A stretch of 64,000 bases of DNA from Adineta ricciae. Lineage: Eukaryota; Rotifera; Eurotatoria; Adinetida; Adinetidae. The notes beneath the pieces were generated by a model, which made no database searches, was not told the DNA's origin, and was given only the letters and a program-made list of their open reading frames with translations. Location of the stretch: assembly GCA_905250025.1 (NCBI GenBank), contig CAJNOJ010000404.1, positions 1 to 64,000 on the forward strand, read 5' to 3'. Positions 33,719-45,416 of the stretch are shown one piece after another (within the stretch, counting starts at the first letter, position 1; each line of letters starts with the position of its first letter). A program made the translations under genes and the position numbers.

Positions 33719-34790
33719 TTTATTAAATGACCGTTTGCTGAAGGAGATTCAGAGTAAAAACCTAAAGGAATAAATCGTGTTTTCCTATCTTATCTTTGTT
33801 ATCATTTGGTATAAAGGTAAGGAAAAAAACCATGAAGAAGTTACATCACCAAAATGCTGATATTTACCTACAGTGTTCGTCATTGATCAATTTACCTTTA
33901 TAATATTTTTCTCAAAATCAAAAAAGTTCGAACACATACGATATTCATTATCGGAGTATCAAGATAAATAATGAGTGCTTTGATACGATGATCATGTCAT
34001 TTACTAAGCGTTGGAATAGGGATGAGAGTGTGAGGGAGAGTCTGAGGATAGAAAATGAGGAAAAATTAAACATAATAAATCCTTTCGTCTTGTCCGCAAT
34101 ATAATCGATTCAAAGATAATTGAGCTGTTCACAAATATATGTTCAGTTGATTGCGGGAAATTTATCTGAACAAATCATAAAATTTGAGTAGGACTCAAGC
34201 CTACATCTTCCGAGAACTGATCGGATATTTTACTATTCAAACTATCTAATATTCACTTTAGTCGGTTAATGACTACATATCAGAGCATCAATTAAATCGA
34301 AATGGGTAGATCAGTACATAGATGATCGAATGACTATATATGACCTAACTCCAAATGAATTATATTGTGGACACATTGATAAGATTTATAATACTTGATT
34401 CTTCCTCATTTCTTATCTTCAAACGTACCCTGATTCACCTCTCATCGTACGCTATCCTCAAGATGAGAGAGAGAAAGAGAAACAAAGAAGGAAAATGTCA
34501 TTGCTTATAATAGATGACCAGTTTTGAGAGATCTGCATTGTGGTGTGGTTGGAATGTTTATTCATATCAAGGACACTGTAGTATCAACATTATATTATAC
34601 GATGTTAACATGCGCGTCATAAACGAGTGAGTTGATTTTCTCTATGATAGGAAAGAAAAAGAAACGTAAAAGTGATGTGTACATAACACATAAAACAATT
34701 TTTTCTGTCACATGGTTTGTTTTCTTTCTTCATATGTCGATGGTCATAGAGTGCTACAAAAATACACTCAGATTTATTTTTATAGATCAA

Positions 34791-35567
34791 ATGGCGACTG
34801 CGATTTTACGACAACGACATGAAAACAATAAACGTGACAAAACCGATGTGGAATTACGTGTTATTGGAGCTGGGTTACCACGTACGGGAACGTTATCATT
34901 GAAAACTGCACTTGAAATTCTCGGTTTTGGTCCTTGTCATCATATGGTTGATTTGATGAGAGAACCTGACCGAATAATTGGATTTATTCAAGCATATGAT
35001 GGTGAAAATGTTGATTTTCGTCAATTGTTGAAAGGTTATCGGTCAACTGTCGATGCACCAACAGTTGATTTCTACAAAGAAATTCAACAAGCGTATCCAA
35101 ACGCAAAAATTATCCTTTCGGTACGAGATAGTAATGAAAAATGGTTCGAAAGTTTCCAAAATACAATTGGTTTAATAACGTGCAGCCGTTTTTATCGCTT
35201 TGCAGTTTATCCTTTACGGTTTTTACGTTTACAAAGTCAAATGGGAGAGAAAACGACTCAAAAATGGATTCGCGATTACGGTTCAATTGATTCAAAAATG
35301 CACGAAAAACATAATCAACGAGTAATCAATGAAAACAAACGAGGCGATGTCCTTGTCTATAATGTTAAAGAAGGATGGGAGCCTTTATGTCGATTTTTGG
35401 AAGTTGACGTACCGGAAAATATTCCTTTTCCTAATGTCAATGACACAAAGGAGTTTCAACGAAGGATAACATTGGCGAAAATTCTCGGTTTATGTTTGTG
35501 GGCTGGTATTGGTTTTGTTTTTACTGGATTTTCTTATTTCTTTTTAAGAAAAACATATTTGATTTGA
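34791..35567 (+). CDS. Sulfotransferase-like protein, membrane anchored (arm B copy)
   Basis: 258 residues from the ATG at 34791 (MATAILRQRHEN). The P-loop-type motif GAGLPRTGTLSLKTALE lies near the N terminus and VRDSNEKWFESF in the middle, as in the sulfotransferase family that includes short single-domain proteins found in many invertebrates and fungi. Family reaction: transfer of sulfate from PAPS to a hydroxyl group; the substrate is unknown. A C-terminal hydrophobic helix (GIGFVFTGFSYFFL) would tether it to a membrane. The open frame runs upstream to 34632, but TAG lies just before the ATG, so an upstream exon is possible. The arm A copy has one stop codon. Confidence 0.8.
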   Translation: MATAILRQRHENNKRDKTDVELRVIGAGLPRTGTLSLKTALEILGFGPCHHMVDLMREPDRIIGFIQAYDGENVDFRQLLKGYRSTVDAPTVDFYKEIQQAYPNAKIILSVRDSNEKWFESFQNTIGLITCSRFYRFAVYPLRFLRLQSQMGEKTTQKWIRDYGSIDSKMHEKHNQRVINENKRGDVLVYNVKEGWEPLCRFLEVDVPENIPFPNVNDTKEFQRRITLAKILGLCLWAGIGFVFTGFSYFFLRKTYLI

Positions 35568-36174
35568 AAATACTTAACTGATCATCTGAATATATATCTC
35601 TAATTGAACATCAAATTCAAACTAATGAGAAGCATTAATTTACACGCATATTATGTCTATCACGATCTGCAATAGAGTGATATGCCTCTATATAATTTCA
35701 AGCAAACCGTAATATGTTGGCTAGGTGAAAATTACAGTGAAACGAGAATCTATTTTGACTTTTATCTACACTTCAACACTCTTACAGATTGCGTTTTATA
35801 AAATTCATATCTAGAGGAATCAATACATTCATGTTCACGTCTATATGATCATCACATTTCACCCAATAATGAATCGCTTAGTATTATCGAAATTTTGAAA
35901 ACGATCCGAAAACTGGCAGATATGACATGATATACGAGATTTATCTCATAAGTCGATAGAAATGTATGTCCATGGAAAATATTCCGAGCGAAAGTGTATC
36001 CATAAAGCAATTTCACTCGTTTCTTTTTTCCGTATGAAAAATGATACGATCTATTGATTATGTACAGATAGATATAAATATATGTTCTTGATATCTCTAA
36101 AGATAATTTATTCAGTAGAAAGAAGCGTAGAACGTTTTATACAAGGTTTATCGCCAGAAATCAATGAAGTTAGG
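35568..36174. other. Intergenic, no gene seen
   Basis: Space between the sulfotransferase and the peptide gene. Matches 3126-3635 in arm A. Confidence 0.4.
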
Positions 36175-36300
36175 TTAAGCTGCATCTTTTCCCACTCGTT
36201 CATGTTGATCACCAGTGTTTTGGAGAAGAACCATGAATTCTTCACAAGCTTTATCCACAACCATAGCCAACAATAAAACTGATATAATTCGACCAATCAT
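36175..36300 (-). CDS. 41-aa secreted peptide (arm B copy)
   Basis: MIGRIISVLLLAMVVDKACE and on, ending GKDAA. Same length as the arm A copy. A TATA box lies at 36387-36394 on the minus strand. Signal peptide followed by a short tail with one Cys. Confidence 0.6.
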   Translation of the reverse strand: MIGRIISVLLLAMVVDKACEEFMVLLQNTGDQHERVGKDAA

Positions 36301-37195
36301 CGTAATTGGAGTAAGTTATAACGCGTAGAACACAAAATATCCAAATCGAAAATCAAATATGTTTATGATTCGCTTTTCGTCAAACATTTATATAAGCTAC
36401 ATTTCATTCCTATTCTCTAATTACCATTGACGTTAATAAACATTGCATATAAAATTATACAATCATCCCTCCAAGAATGTCCCACCCCTTTTTTTTCTTA
36501 GAGAAATATCGGATATTTGCACATTGGACCACGTTATATTTACGTCTTTCCCATTCCTACGTGTATGTCATGACTTAGTAATCGTGGGATTGTTTTTCTC
36601 CTTTGTATTGCTATACAGACAAATATGATAGTATACAAAGATATTTTTGTAGAAGAGATTTAAATCATCATTACACAGGTGAAATTATACAAAACAAAAT
36701 CAAACATGTTTATACAATGAAATTATCTTGTAAATTATTCATTGTTCGTATATCTGTTAATGATGCTTTTAATCTTGATTCATTTGTCTCCAAATCGGAT
36801 GAATCCAATGGAAAACATTGGTTTCTACAAATTAACAAATGAATGTGTTGACGATTGGAGTTTTATCGATGACTATGAAGATAAATTGCGGATTACAATA
36901 ATTCTCGTGAACAACGTTGATTAATTGAAATAATTGACAAGATCAAAGATGATTGACTCTTATGAACTTCGATATTATTCCTGAAAGTTCATCGTGAATA
37001 TTTGAAAATGAATCGAATCGCAATCTATCAGAGTCAATGTTTATTTATACAAAAAACATCGTCAACCGCGCCATACACTACAAATAGTAAAGATGATTTT
37101 AGCCAATAATTGCGTTTATATAAATAAAAATAGGGAAGTTTCTATTATTCTATTCATATTTGTCTCTTCTAACTAAATGATGAAATATAAATTGC
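36301..37195. other. Intergenic with a short conserved frame
   Basis: A frame at 36742-36924 without ATG (FYKLTNECVDDWSFIDDYED) is also open in arm A on the minus strand (2379-2561). Its changes between arms look unconstrained. I see no start, so I do not call it a gene. Confidence 0.3.
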
Positions 37196-38693
37196 TCAGC
37201 ATAATGGTTTGACATTGCTGGGGAATGTGCCGCCGACATTTCCACCAGGAAAATAATTCCCAACGACGTACATTTTACCTCCATCTTGTGATAAAGCTCT
37301 GCCAATACCTAATTCAGTCGAACCTTTCCAGATGACTTGTGTAAAATGTCCCGTACTCATTGTAAATCCGGGATTTGTCCAATTGTAATATTGAATTTCA
37401 CTGTACCAAGCTGTAACTGGCACGGAACCTGAACAAAACACACACACAAATAGAAAAGGTGAAAAGTACAATTGTGTGAAATAAAGTACCTTTTTGATAC
37501 AATGGTTTGCCTCCGGATGACGCAAACAGATTTTCTCCCATCCATTGTCCGTTGAATTTCTTACCACTATGCTGAAATATATTCCTTGCTGCTAAATCTT
37601 CTGCAGTTGCTTGAGCGATATTATTGAGTGATGCATTTAACCTGACAGGACCCACACAATGCATTCGACGATACACATTATGTTGTTCTAATGCTTGTTG
37701 TCGATAAGTTTCGATCGATATTGGTGGATAATCAGGTTTTGGTTCTGAAACATTATAAACGAATAGCGAGAACTTTAAACAGCAGATGTTTTTTATCCAA
37801 ATGACTTACTAACACACGATCCACTTGTCCAATCAGCAGCATATCCACTTCCATATTGTGCAGTTTGAGTCCAACAGTATTTTTGTGTTTCACTGAATAC
37901 ATAACCTAAGCAGGATGGAGTGATATCACATTTCTTCATACAATCTTCAGCTGTGTTCACCCAAAATCCGGTACTCCAATCACCATTGTAAAGAGTATTT
38001 TTCAACTTTTCTTTGCAGACCTTTTCTTTCGCAGCAGGACCTATTTAGAATCGAAATTAAAACAAGAATTATACATACACCACTCTCATGAGACTGTTTG
38101 TCCCAATATAGGATATGGTTTTTGCAGAGTACTTACCAATACAAGATCCACCAACATAAGATGCATCGCGCGTTTTCCAGCCAATGGAATTTTGAACTGA
38201 ACAAGTCTTTGAACTGGCTTGATATGCCCAGCCATAGCAGTTGTCATCTACCTCACATCGATTCATGCAATCGTCTTGACTCACGACGTTATCTATCGAC
38301 TTTGTAGAGCTACTCGTATAATATGTACCTGGTACAGCCGATGTACATTTTTTCGCGGCAGTATTAGCTCCTATTGTACAAAGAATATCTCTATGAAATG
38401 ATGACAAGATTGTTAAGAAATGAGTCGACTCAGATTATATTGAGAAATGCATATGAATAGCAAAGATTCAATTATTTACTTTCATTGAAATAAAAACGAT
38501 TACTGTAATTGTCTTCATCATCACTATCGAATCCAATTTTTCGAAGAGATGCCTGTCGAAGGAGGGAACGTAGTAAATCTCGAGTGTCATCGGCATCATC
38601 ATCATCATCGATAGCACGTCGAGGATGGTAACGAGCACCATTCGATGCTACTACCACCAATGCAAACACCAGCAGTGCGCACAAGGACCGCAT
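37196..38693 (-). CDS. Secreted PAN-PAN-CAP domain protein (arm B copy)
   Basis: The same five-exon plan as 593-2106, read on the minus strand; exon 1 is 38693-38480. All exon segments are open, giving about 394 residues. Signal peptide MRSLCALLVFALVVVASNGA, a shorter Asp-rich linker (three codons fewer), two PAN-like modules with intact Cys, and a CAP domain with HFTQVIW and GNYFPGGN. The Asp/Asn-rich linker is the most divergent part between the copies. Secreted; function unknown. Confidence 0.85.
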
Positions 38694-39106
38694 TATTTAT
38701 AAGATCGATATACTTGGCGAGAGTATTATTGATAGATAAATGGACGAAAAAATGTTGTGCATAACTGTTTCTACATACTTCACTATATAAGGATGGGAAC
38801 TAATCATACAATAATTGGACATACGAGCACTTACCTTTCTCTTTTGGCCTTGATTGACTGGATGAAAGAAAAAAGTGACAGTACGAGGGGAAAAACATGA
38901 TATTAATGAAGGATAGTTTTTGTAGATACCTTTCATTTAATGATTACTGACCTATAGAAAAATATTTTGAATAAAATCTTACCATGCACGATAATCACGT
39001 GGATACATGTTCGTTTCATCTCGACGCATCCTTCGTTGTGTAGAAGGAAAGAAAAAACAAAAAAACGGGCATTTGTAAATTACGCGAACAGCTCGAAAGA
39101 AACGAT

Positions 39107-39489
39107 GGTCTAAATCTGTTTACACAGGCAGATAGAACTCGATGAGTTGTACTCATGAACATATATGTGAAGCTATCACGAAAAAATAACGAATTGCAAA
39201 TAACTTTATACATAAATAAGTCTTATCGTTAAAGTGACTTCATTCGATGTCATTTGATCATAAGGTTTTGTATGAGTTTTCGTTTTCTTATGCTAATTTC
39301 ATACTGATCTCTAAACACAAGTGTCGCCATTTCATGTAGAATCAAATTCTGCATCGGATGAATTCATTTCTATCTTGTGTATAAAGTTATTCGCAATTGT
39401 TCATTTTTTTCCTGCTAGTTTCACATAGATGTTCGTGAATACAATTCATCGAGTTCTGTCTGCCTGTGTAAATAGATTTAAGTCATCTT
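39107..39489. repeat. Foldback (MITE-like) repeat, arm B
   Basis: Inverted arms of about 110 bp at 39107-39220 and 39370-39489, with the same blocks as 20036-20335. It has no TACCG insertion. Confidence 0.6.
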
Positions 39490-41165
39490 TCTGTTCGAAG
39501 TGTTCACATTTTGTAGAAATACCTGTCTTGAAAAAGCTGCGCTGATTTTTTTATTTTTTGTGAAAATAACAATATTAAATGTATGAATAAAAAAAACAAT
39601 AAATCATTAGTTTTTATGATTCTAAAAAAGAATAGTTCGTCGGATTCGAAGAAAAATTTTCCAAAATTCTGTTCGAAATTTGACTGATACCAATGTGTAT
39701 AAATAAAAGGAGGCCTATTTAAAAGAAAAAAAATGTGATTATGTTATTAAAAATGCCCATAGACTTCTCTATTTTAAGTGTAACATTATGAATATGATAC
39801 TCTTATATGTAAAAGTGCTTTTATGCAAAACTAATTTATAAACAAACCGTTTCAACTTACGGCACAATGAGTATAAAGTAAATATGATGCCAAATAGACG
39901 AAAAAGCTATCAATAGCTATTCGGTCTATACTCTTTTTATATGTTTGTGTTATATATGAATACATTGTATAAATTGTATTTGGACAGTTAAATATAATAA
40001 AAGATAGAACTTGAATTAAATTTATTCGAATTAATTGACGATTTTTATTTGATAGTTGTGCAAATCGATGATTTATGATATTTCTTTCAACAATTTCAAT
40101 TGGACGAACTATTTGTTGACGTCTATCAATTGCTCGTTTGTAGATAATTCGATATAAAATCAGAGTTACAAATACCATGACTATAATTATTGGTATTATT
40201 GTTAAACATATATTTGAAATGAGATAAAATGTTGAATAAAATCCATCTGATGATGCAACACAACCATTTGATTCTTGACGAAAACCAATTGGTGTATTAA
40301 TATAAAATATAATCCACAATGGTGTAGTAATTAATATTATTTGTTGAGTTCGATGTGGATTACTTAGAAGACGAATTTGAGCATTTAACGAAATAATCAT
40401 CCATCGATCAATTGAAATCAAACATAAATAATAACGAGATAAAAAAATTCCAAGAGTTAAAAAATATATACGAAATTTACAAAAAAATAATGATGAATGA
40501 GTTAAATCAAATCCACTAAATGTTATGATTATTCGAACAAGACAACCAAAACATAAAACAATTAAATGAACAAATGACATACTTACAAAATATAATGAAC
40601 AACCTTTATTTTTCAATTGACTTTTATAAAAAACAATTATATTTGCTATATTACCAAATATACCAAAAACAAACACGGGAATTAGACAATATCCATTCAT
40701 ATATCCTGATAATTCTCGAATTTGACTTGCTAATGTCGACATTAATACACGAATATTTTCTTAAAAGATATTTTTAAAGAAACTAATCTCTTCCTATGAA
40801 CTCTATAAGATATTGTCGTTTTTTTAATTAGATTTTTTATTACTACATTCTGTAGCTCCTTGGAGCAGAGCTATCAGGATTCATAGCTGTTTTATTCATA
40901 CAATCATGAGTGGTAATGGAAAGAAAAGTAGTAGTGATGATATGAAAATAGAATAGAAATGAAAGAAATTAAATTTATTTAGTAACTTTGAAATGTTATT
41001 CATGACAGTTCGAAAAGAAAGCATCACGATGTTCATATAGATTGTCACCATGAGATAACATCAATATTCCTAAGCGTGTCGGATAAAGAATTTTTATTTA
41101 GTTTTAGTAGAATAATTAAGTTGTACTGAAATCCAAATAACATTTATCTATCAATTAAATATGAT
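39170..41165. repeat. Inverted duplication, arm B part 2
   Basis: Reverse complement of 18341-20335. Contiguous with arm B part 1, which gives the order GPCR then CAP on the minus strand. Confidence 0.85.
39622..40742 (-). CDS. Class-A (rhodopsin-like) orphan GPCR, intact copy
   Basis: Exon 1 is 40742-39861 and exon 2 is 39714-39622, joined over a GTAAGT...TAG intron at a codon boundary, giving 325 residues including a short basic tail (WKIFLRIRR). Seven hydrophobic segments. TM1 has GNIANIIVF, TM3 ends SIDRWMIIS, and a Cys in the TM3 region (FFCKF) and one in loop 2 (SNGCVASSDG) can form the usual disulfide. Plasma-membrane receptor; the ligand is unknown, likely a peptide by family. The start codon is the Met of MSTLASQIREL, with stops upstream. 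Confidence 0.85.
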
Positions 41166-41999
41166 AGATATTACGTAGTGTGTAAAGATTTCTTTCACAA
41201 TTTCATAACAATATACTCGTTCTAGAACAATAACAAGATGCAACTGTTTCCTCCAAACAATTAGTTAATAGTTATGTTTCATTAGTTTTCTTTCGTCTCA
41301 AGATTGGATTTATTTGTTTTTTATATTAACTATCAATTGACGCTGATGTTTCCAATTACATGTTTGGTATTAAGTTTCGTTCGTTTTCCTTATTTTGTGC
41401 AGTTCATTTCTCGTTAAGACAAGATTCAGAAAATATTTCAAAGTGTCCATGATGACGAAAAATATTTTCTTCTCACAATGAGCATTGGTCCAATCATGTA
41501 CACATAAACATTCAAATATTTTGTTCGATGTTCCATTACATTGATCTAAATAAATACAATATTAATCATTATTCTTTTCTCAATCGTATACTCGAATAAA
41601 GGTTTATCATAATTAAAACATATTTGTCTCAAATATTTTGTCAATCATTTTGACACTGTAAACCATCAAACCTCTGTTAACGTCGACGGGAACAATCGTT
41701 CACGGTAGTATTGTCTTTGAAACAGATGTCTTGATTCTGATATGGATTGATCGTGTCACAAGGTCGAGTAGTATTCTTTTAATAAAGATCAGTCCAATGG
41801 TGACTAGCACTTATTGAAGCAATGAAGTTCATGTTTGATGAGTTCGCTGAAACAATCAAATAGACCGTTAATTGCATGAGTATTATTACTCTTCACTACT
41901 ATAACAACACACTCTTACACGATCACATTTAAAAATCTCAATATGAGTCTAATCACAGTGTCATTCATTAAAGACTGGTAAATGGTTATTTTCTCTCCC
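41166..41999. other. Intergenic, no gene seen
   Basis: No supported feature. Confidence 0.4.
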
Positions 42000-42290
42000 G
42001 AGAAAATCGTTTCGAGAATCGCGCGTTCAATCTTTGTGTAGAAATACGTTTGTTATTGAGTTCTACGTGACTAAATCTCACACGATGATCTCATGAATCT
42101 GCTAGGAAAATGTTTCCAGCACTGTCGAAACTCAGAGACCACGATACAGCCAATTTATTGGTTGTGGAACCAAATATAATCGAACAGCCAGCTATCCATC
42201 GAAGGTCGTTTGTGCTTGAACTGACAATTCGATCGTTATCAGCATCCATCATATTTAGGACAATCCAAAAGTGGTGAGAGAGGTACATTA
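42000..42290 (-). pseudogene. NHL-repeat protein fragment
   Basis: The minus strand reads DADNDRIV, then WSLSFDSAGNIFLADS, stop, then DHRVRF. This is the beta-propeller NHL pattern (GNIFVADS-x-NHRV), abundant in bdelloids. Roughly one and a half repeats remain, with an in-frame stop and no flanking exons. Confidence 0.45.
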
Positions 42291-42809
42291 TCGCATTAAG
42301 CAGAAGTCTAGAAAATTTTCTTTTCTTTTAATCTCATTAGATAGTTTGCCTCTCTCTAATTTTCTACGCTATTTGGTAAGTTCTTGCCTTCGAATTAATT
42401 CTGTTGGACTTCCATGATGTATTAGTTGACTTTATGGTATACAGAGCCAACTCAATCGATGTTGACTCAAATTTCGATGCTGCTGATGCTGATCGAGAAG
42501 TTTCATTCTTGAAAATCTAAAACTTTTAAATCGTTTACTACGTAGTCATACGCACAGAGTATTTGTTAGTATTCAATCTATGTACAAACTCTTACAAAAA
42601 GAACACAATATTCAGAAGATCTTTGTGAACTAAATATCTTACCCAGGAATTTCTTGGCGGATCTTAGGAATAATCAAGTGGCTTTTGATGATGATCATCT
42701 TTCAATAATGATCCTCTCGCTGGTAGCATTGGCTGTGACAAATTCTTGGAACGACGACAAGCTTTAAATAATACGATTTTCATTATGAATAAAGAACTTC
42801 TATTGGGAC
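42291..42809. other. Intergenic, no gene seen
   Basis: Lies directly against the broken 3' end of the urea carboxylase frame. Confidence 0.4.
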
Positions 42810-45416
42810 TTATTCATGAAGAATTTTTCCATCGAAATGAATTTGAAGTGAAGAAACGCCAGGAGAAATTTCTTGAATTCCTTGGATTTTCTCTTTCTCA
42901 AGTTGTTCCATAAGGAAATGAATTCGAAATCGATGATGTAAATCTAAATTCATTGATCCATATTCAATGAGAATGTAATGATCACCTGCTTGTCGATAAA
43001 CAACACGTGGTTGTGTTGATGTTTCTTTGAGTTCTTTGAGAATACACTGAAATGATTGTAAAGACGGAGGAGGAGAAGGAGCAGGGGAAGATAAAGTAGA
43101 AATGAAATGATTTTGTTGTTTTTCTAAAGTTAAAGCTTGATCAAATGAAATTGAATAAAATTGAATTTGATCATTTGGTTTTAATTGACCAATTTTCCAA
43201 AGATCTGCTTGAATAATTGTAAATGGACAAACAAAACCACCTAAACTTGGTCCATCTTGAGTTAAAATGACAGGTGAATCACCAGTAAAATTGATACTTC
43301 CAATAGCATATTGACAATCATGAATATTTGAAGGATGAAGACCTGCATCACCACCTGATTGTCGTGTCCAAATTGGTTTTGGTCCAATTAAACGAATTCC
43401 CAACCGATTCGAATTATGATGAACTTTCCATGTTGATTGAAGAAATTCGTGAATAAATTCCGAAGAAAAGAAATCAGGTGAACCATGTGGGCCATGAAGA
43501 ACAGCAATTGACCATTTTTCTTGCTTTTGTCTATTGGGATAAACAGGAATGAATTCCATGGGCAAATTCAATGGAATTTCATTGGAAATCGGTGAATTGA
43601 GAAAAAGAAAATCACCTGATTGTAAAATTCGACCAGCAAATCCACCAAATTGCCCAAGAACAAATGTTGATTGACTACCGAGATATGAAGGAACATCGAA
43701 ACCACCTCGAACGGCCAAATATGTTCGACAACCATCGATAAGTTTTCCAAATTCTAAAATTTGTCCTTTTTCAACAAAGATTTGTTTCCAAAGTGGAATT
43801 GATTTGTTATCAAGAGTAATTTTCATCGTTGCACCTGTAATTGCAATTGTTGTTGATTGATGAAAACGAATTTGAGGACCATGAAGAGTAATTTCAAGTG
43901 CAGAAGTCGTTTCTTTATTTCCAATTAAACGATTTGCAATTCGAAAAGCAAAATGATCCATTGGACCTGATGGAGGAATTCCCACATTCCAAAATCCAAT
44001 TCGACCTGGATAATCTTGAATTGTTGTAAATGTTCCACTTTGAAGAATTTCAATTCCTTTTGGTTCATAATGAAATACTTTGGTTAAAAACTGAAGCGAA
44101 AGATTTTGTTCATTAAGAAAGAAATTCGATGAAATTAATTGACGAAGAAAATGTAAATTTGTTTCAATTCCATAAAGATGAATTTGTTGAAGAACAAAAG
44201 AAAGTTTTTCAATTGTTTCTTGTCGATTTTGTCCATGAACAATAATTTTTGCCAATAACGAATCATAAAATGAACAAATTTCAATTCCATTACAAATCCA
44301 CGTATCAATTCGAATATTTTTTGTTGTTTGAGGAAATTTAATTTCATAAATTTTTCCTGTCGAAGGACAAAAATCATTTAAAGGATTTTCTGAACAAAGT
44401 CGAACTTCAATTGCACAACCAATTGGTTTTGGAAAATCTTTTAATTGTTCAATTTGTTCATTAGATGATAATTTGATCATCCATTCAACTAAATCAATTC
44501 CATAAATCATTTCTGTTATTGGATGTTCAACTTGTAATCGACAATTAACTTCAAGAAAATAAAATTTCTTTGATTTTTCATCTAAAATGAATTCAACTGT
44601 TCCAACTGATCGATATTTCACAAGTGACGCAAGTTGAACAGCTGCATTACTCATTGCACATCGAATTTCATCAGAAAGATTTGTTGCAGGTGATTCTTCA
44701 ACTATTTTTTGATTTCTTCTTTGTAAAGAACAATCACGTTCAACAAATGAACGAACAAAACCTTTTCCATCACCAAAGATTTGAATTTCAATATGTCGAC
44801 CATGTTCAACATATTTTTCCACATAAAGACCATCATTTTGTAAATATTTTTGTGCTGATCGTTGAACTGTTTCATAAACATTTTCTAAATCTTTTTCATT
44901 CCAACATTGACACATTCCTTTACCACCTGAACCTGCTGTACTTTTTAACATTATAGGATATTCAATACGTAAAGCTTGTCGTTTTGCATCTTCAATATCA
45001 TTTAAAAGTTCACTTCGAGGTAAAACTGGAATTTTTGCTTCACAAGCCAATTCATATGAAATGTGTTTTAAACCAAATTGATAAATTTGTTCACTTGTTG
45101 GTCCAATAAAACAAATTCCTTCTTTTTCACATTGACGAGCAAATTCAGCATTTTCAGATAAAAATCCATAACCAGGAAAGATTCCATCGACTTTCTCTTC
45201 TTTTGCTATGTCAATTATTAATTGACTTTGTAAATAAATTTCACTTGATGGAAATCCTTTTAATTCAATTGATCGATCAGCGACACGAACATGAACAGAA
45301 TTTCGATCAGCTTCTGAATAAATTGCAACACTTTCAATGCCCATTCGACGTAATGTTCGAGCCACTCGAACGGCTATTTCACCACGATTAGCGATCAGAA
45401 CTGATTTCATTTGCAA
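42810..45416 (-). CDS. Urea carboxylase, N-terminal four-fifths (3' end missing here)
   Basis: 868 residues with no intron. Order: biotin carboxylase N domain (MKSVLIANRGEIAVRVARTL), ATP-grasp domain with the glycine-rich loop GSGGKGM and the EVNCRLQVEHPITE signature, biotin carboxylase C domain, then the KipA/KipI-like carboxyltransferase regions (FTTIQDYPGRIGFWNVGIP, QDGPSLGGFVCP). The frame breaks into unrelated sequence at 42812 after FDGKILHE. The missing C-terminal part with the biotin Lys lies at 30807-32064 and again at 28556-29409. Reaction: ATP + bicarbonate + urea to allophanate. This enzyme is bacterial, fungal and algal, not a usual animal enzyme, so horizontal acquisition is likely. 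Divergent neighbour: allophanate hydrolase. Confidence 0.9.
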   Translation of the reverse strand: MQMKSVLIANRGEIAVRVARTLRRMGIESVAIYSEADRNSVHVRVADRSIELKGFPSSEIYLQSQLIIDIAKEEKVDGIFPGYGFLSENAEFARQCEKEGICFIGPTSEQIYQFGLKHISYELACEAKIPVLPRSELLNDIEDAKRQALRIEYPIMLKSTAGSGGKGMCQCWNEKDLENVYETVQRSAQKYLQNDGLYVEKYVEHGRHIEIQIFGDGKGFVRSFVERDCSLQRRNQKIVEESPATNLSDEIRCAMSNAAVQLASLVKYRSVGTVEFILDEKSKKFYFLEVNCRLQVEHPITEMIYGIDLVEWMIKLSSNEQIEQLKDFPKPIGCAIEVRLCSENPLNDFCPSTGKIYEIKFPQTTKNIRIDTWICNGIEICSFYDSLLAKIIVHGQNRQETIEKLSFVLQQIHLYGIETNLHFLRQLISSNFFLNEQNLSLQFLTKVFHYEPKGIEILQSGTFTTIQDYPGRIGFWNVGIPPSGPMDHFAFRIANRLIGNKETTSALEITLHGPQIRFHQSTTIAITGATMKITLDNKSIPLWKQIFVEKGQILEFGKLIDGCRTYLAVRGGFDVPSYLGSQSTFVLGQFGGFAGRILQSGDFLFLNSPISNEIPLNLPMEFIPVYPNRQKQEKWSIAVLHGPHGSPDFFSSEFIHEFLQSTWKVHHNSNRLGIRLIGPKPIWTRQSGGDAGLHPSNIHDCQYAIGSINFTGDSPVILTQDGPSLGGFVCPFTIIQADLWKIGQLKPNDQIQFYSISFDQALTLEKQQNHFISTLSSPAPSPPPSLQSFQCILKELKETSTQPRVVYRQAGDHYILIEYGSMNLDLHHRFRIHFLMEQLEKEKIQGIQEISPGVSSLQIHFDGKILHE

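Larger units (their letters stand above)
33450..39170. repeat. Inverted duplication, arm B part 1
   Basis: Reverse complement of 165-5780, with the CAP, peptide and sulfotransferase genes all open in this arm. Confidence 0.85.

Noticed and set aside
45203-45391. Short frames opposite urea carboxylase (also 44624-44956)
   Set aside because: Shadows of a strongly conserved enzyme on the other strand.
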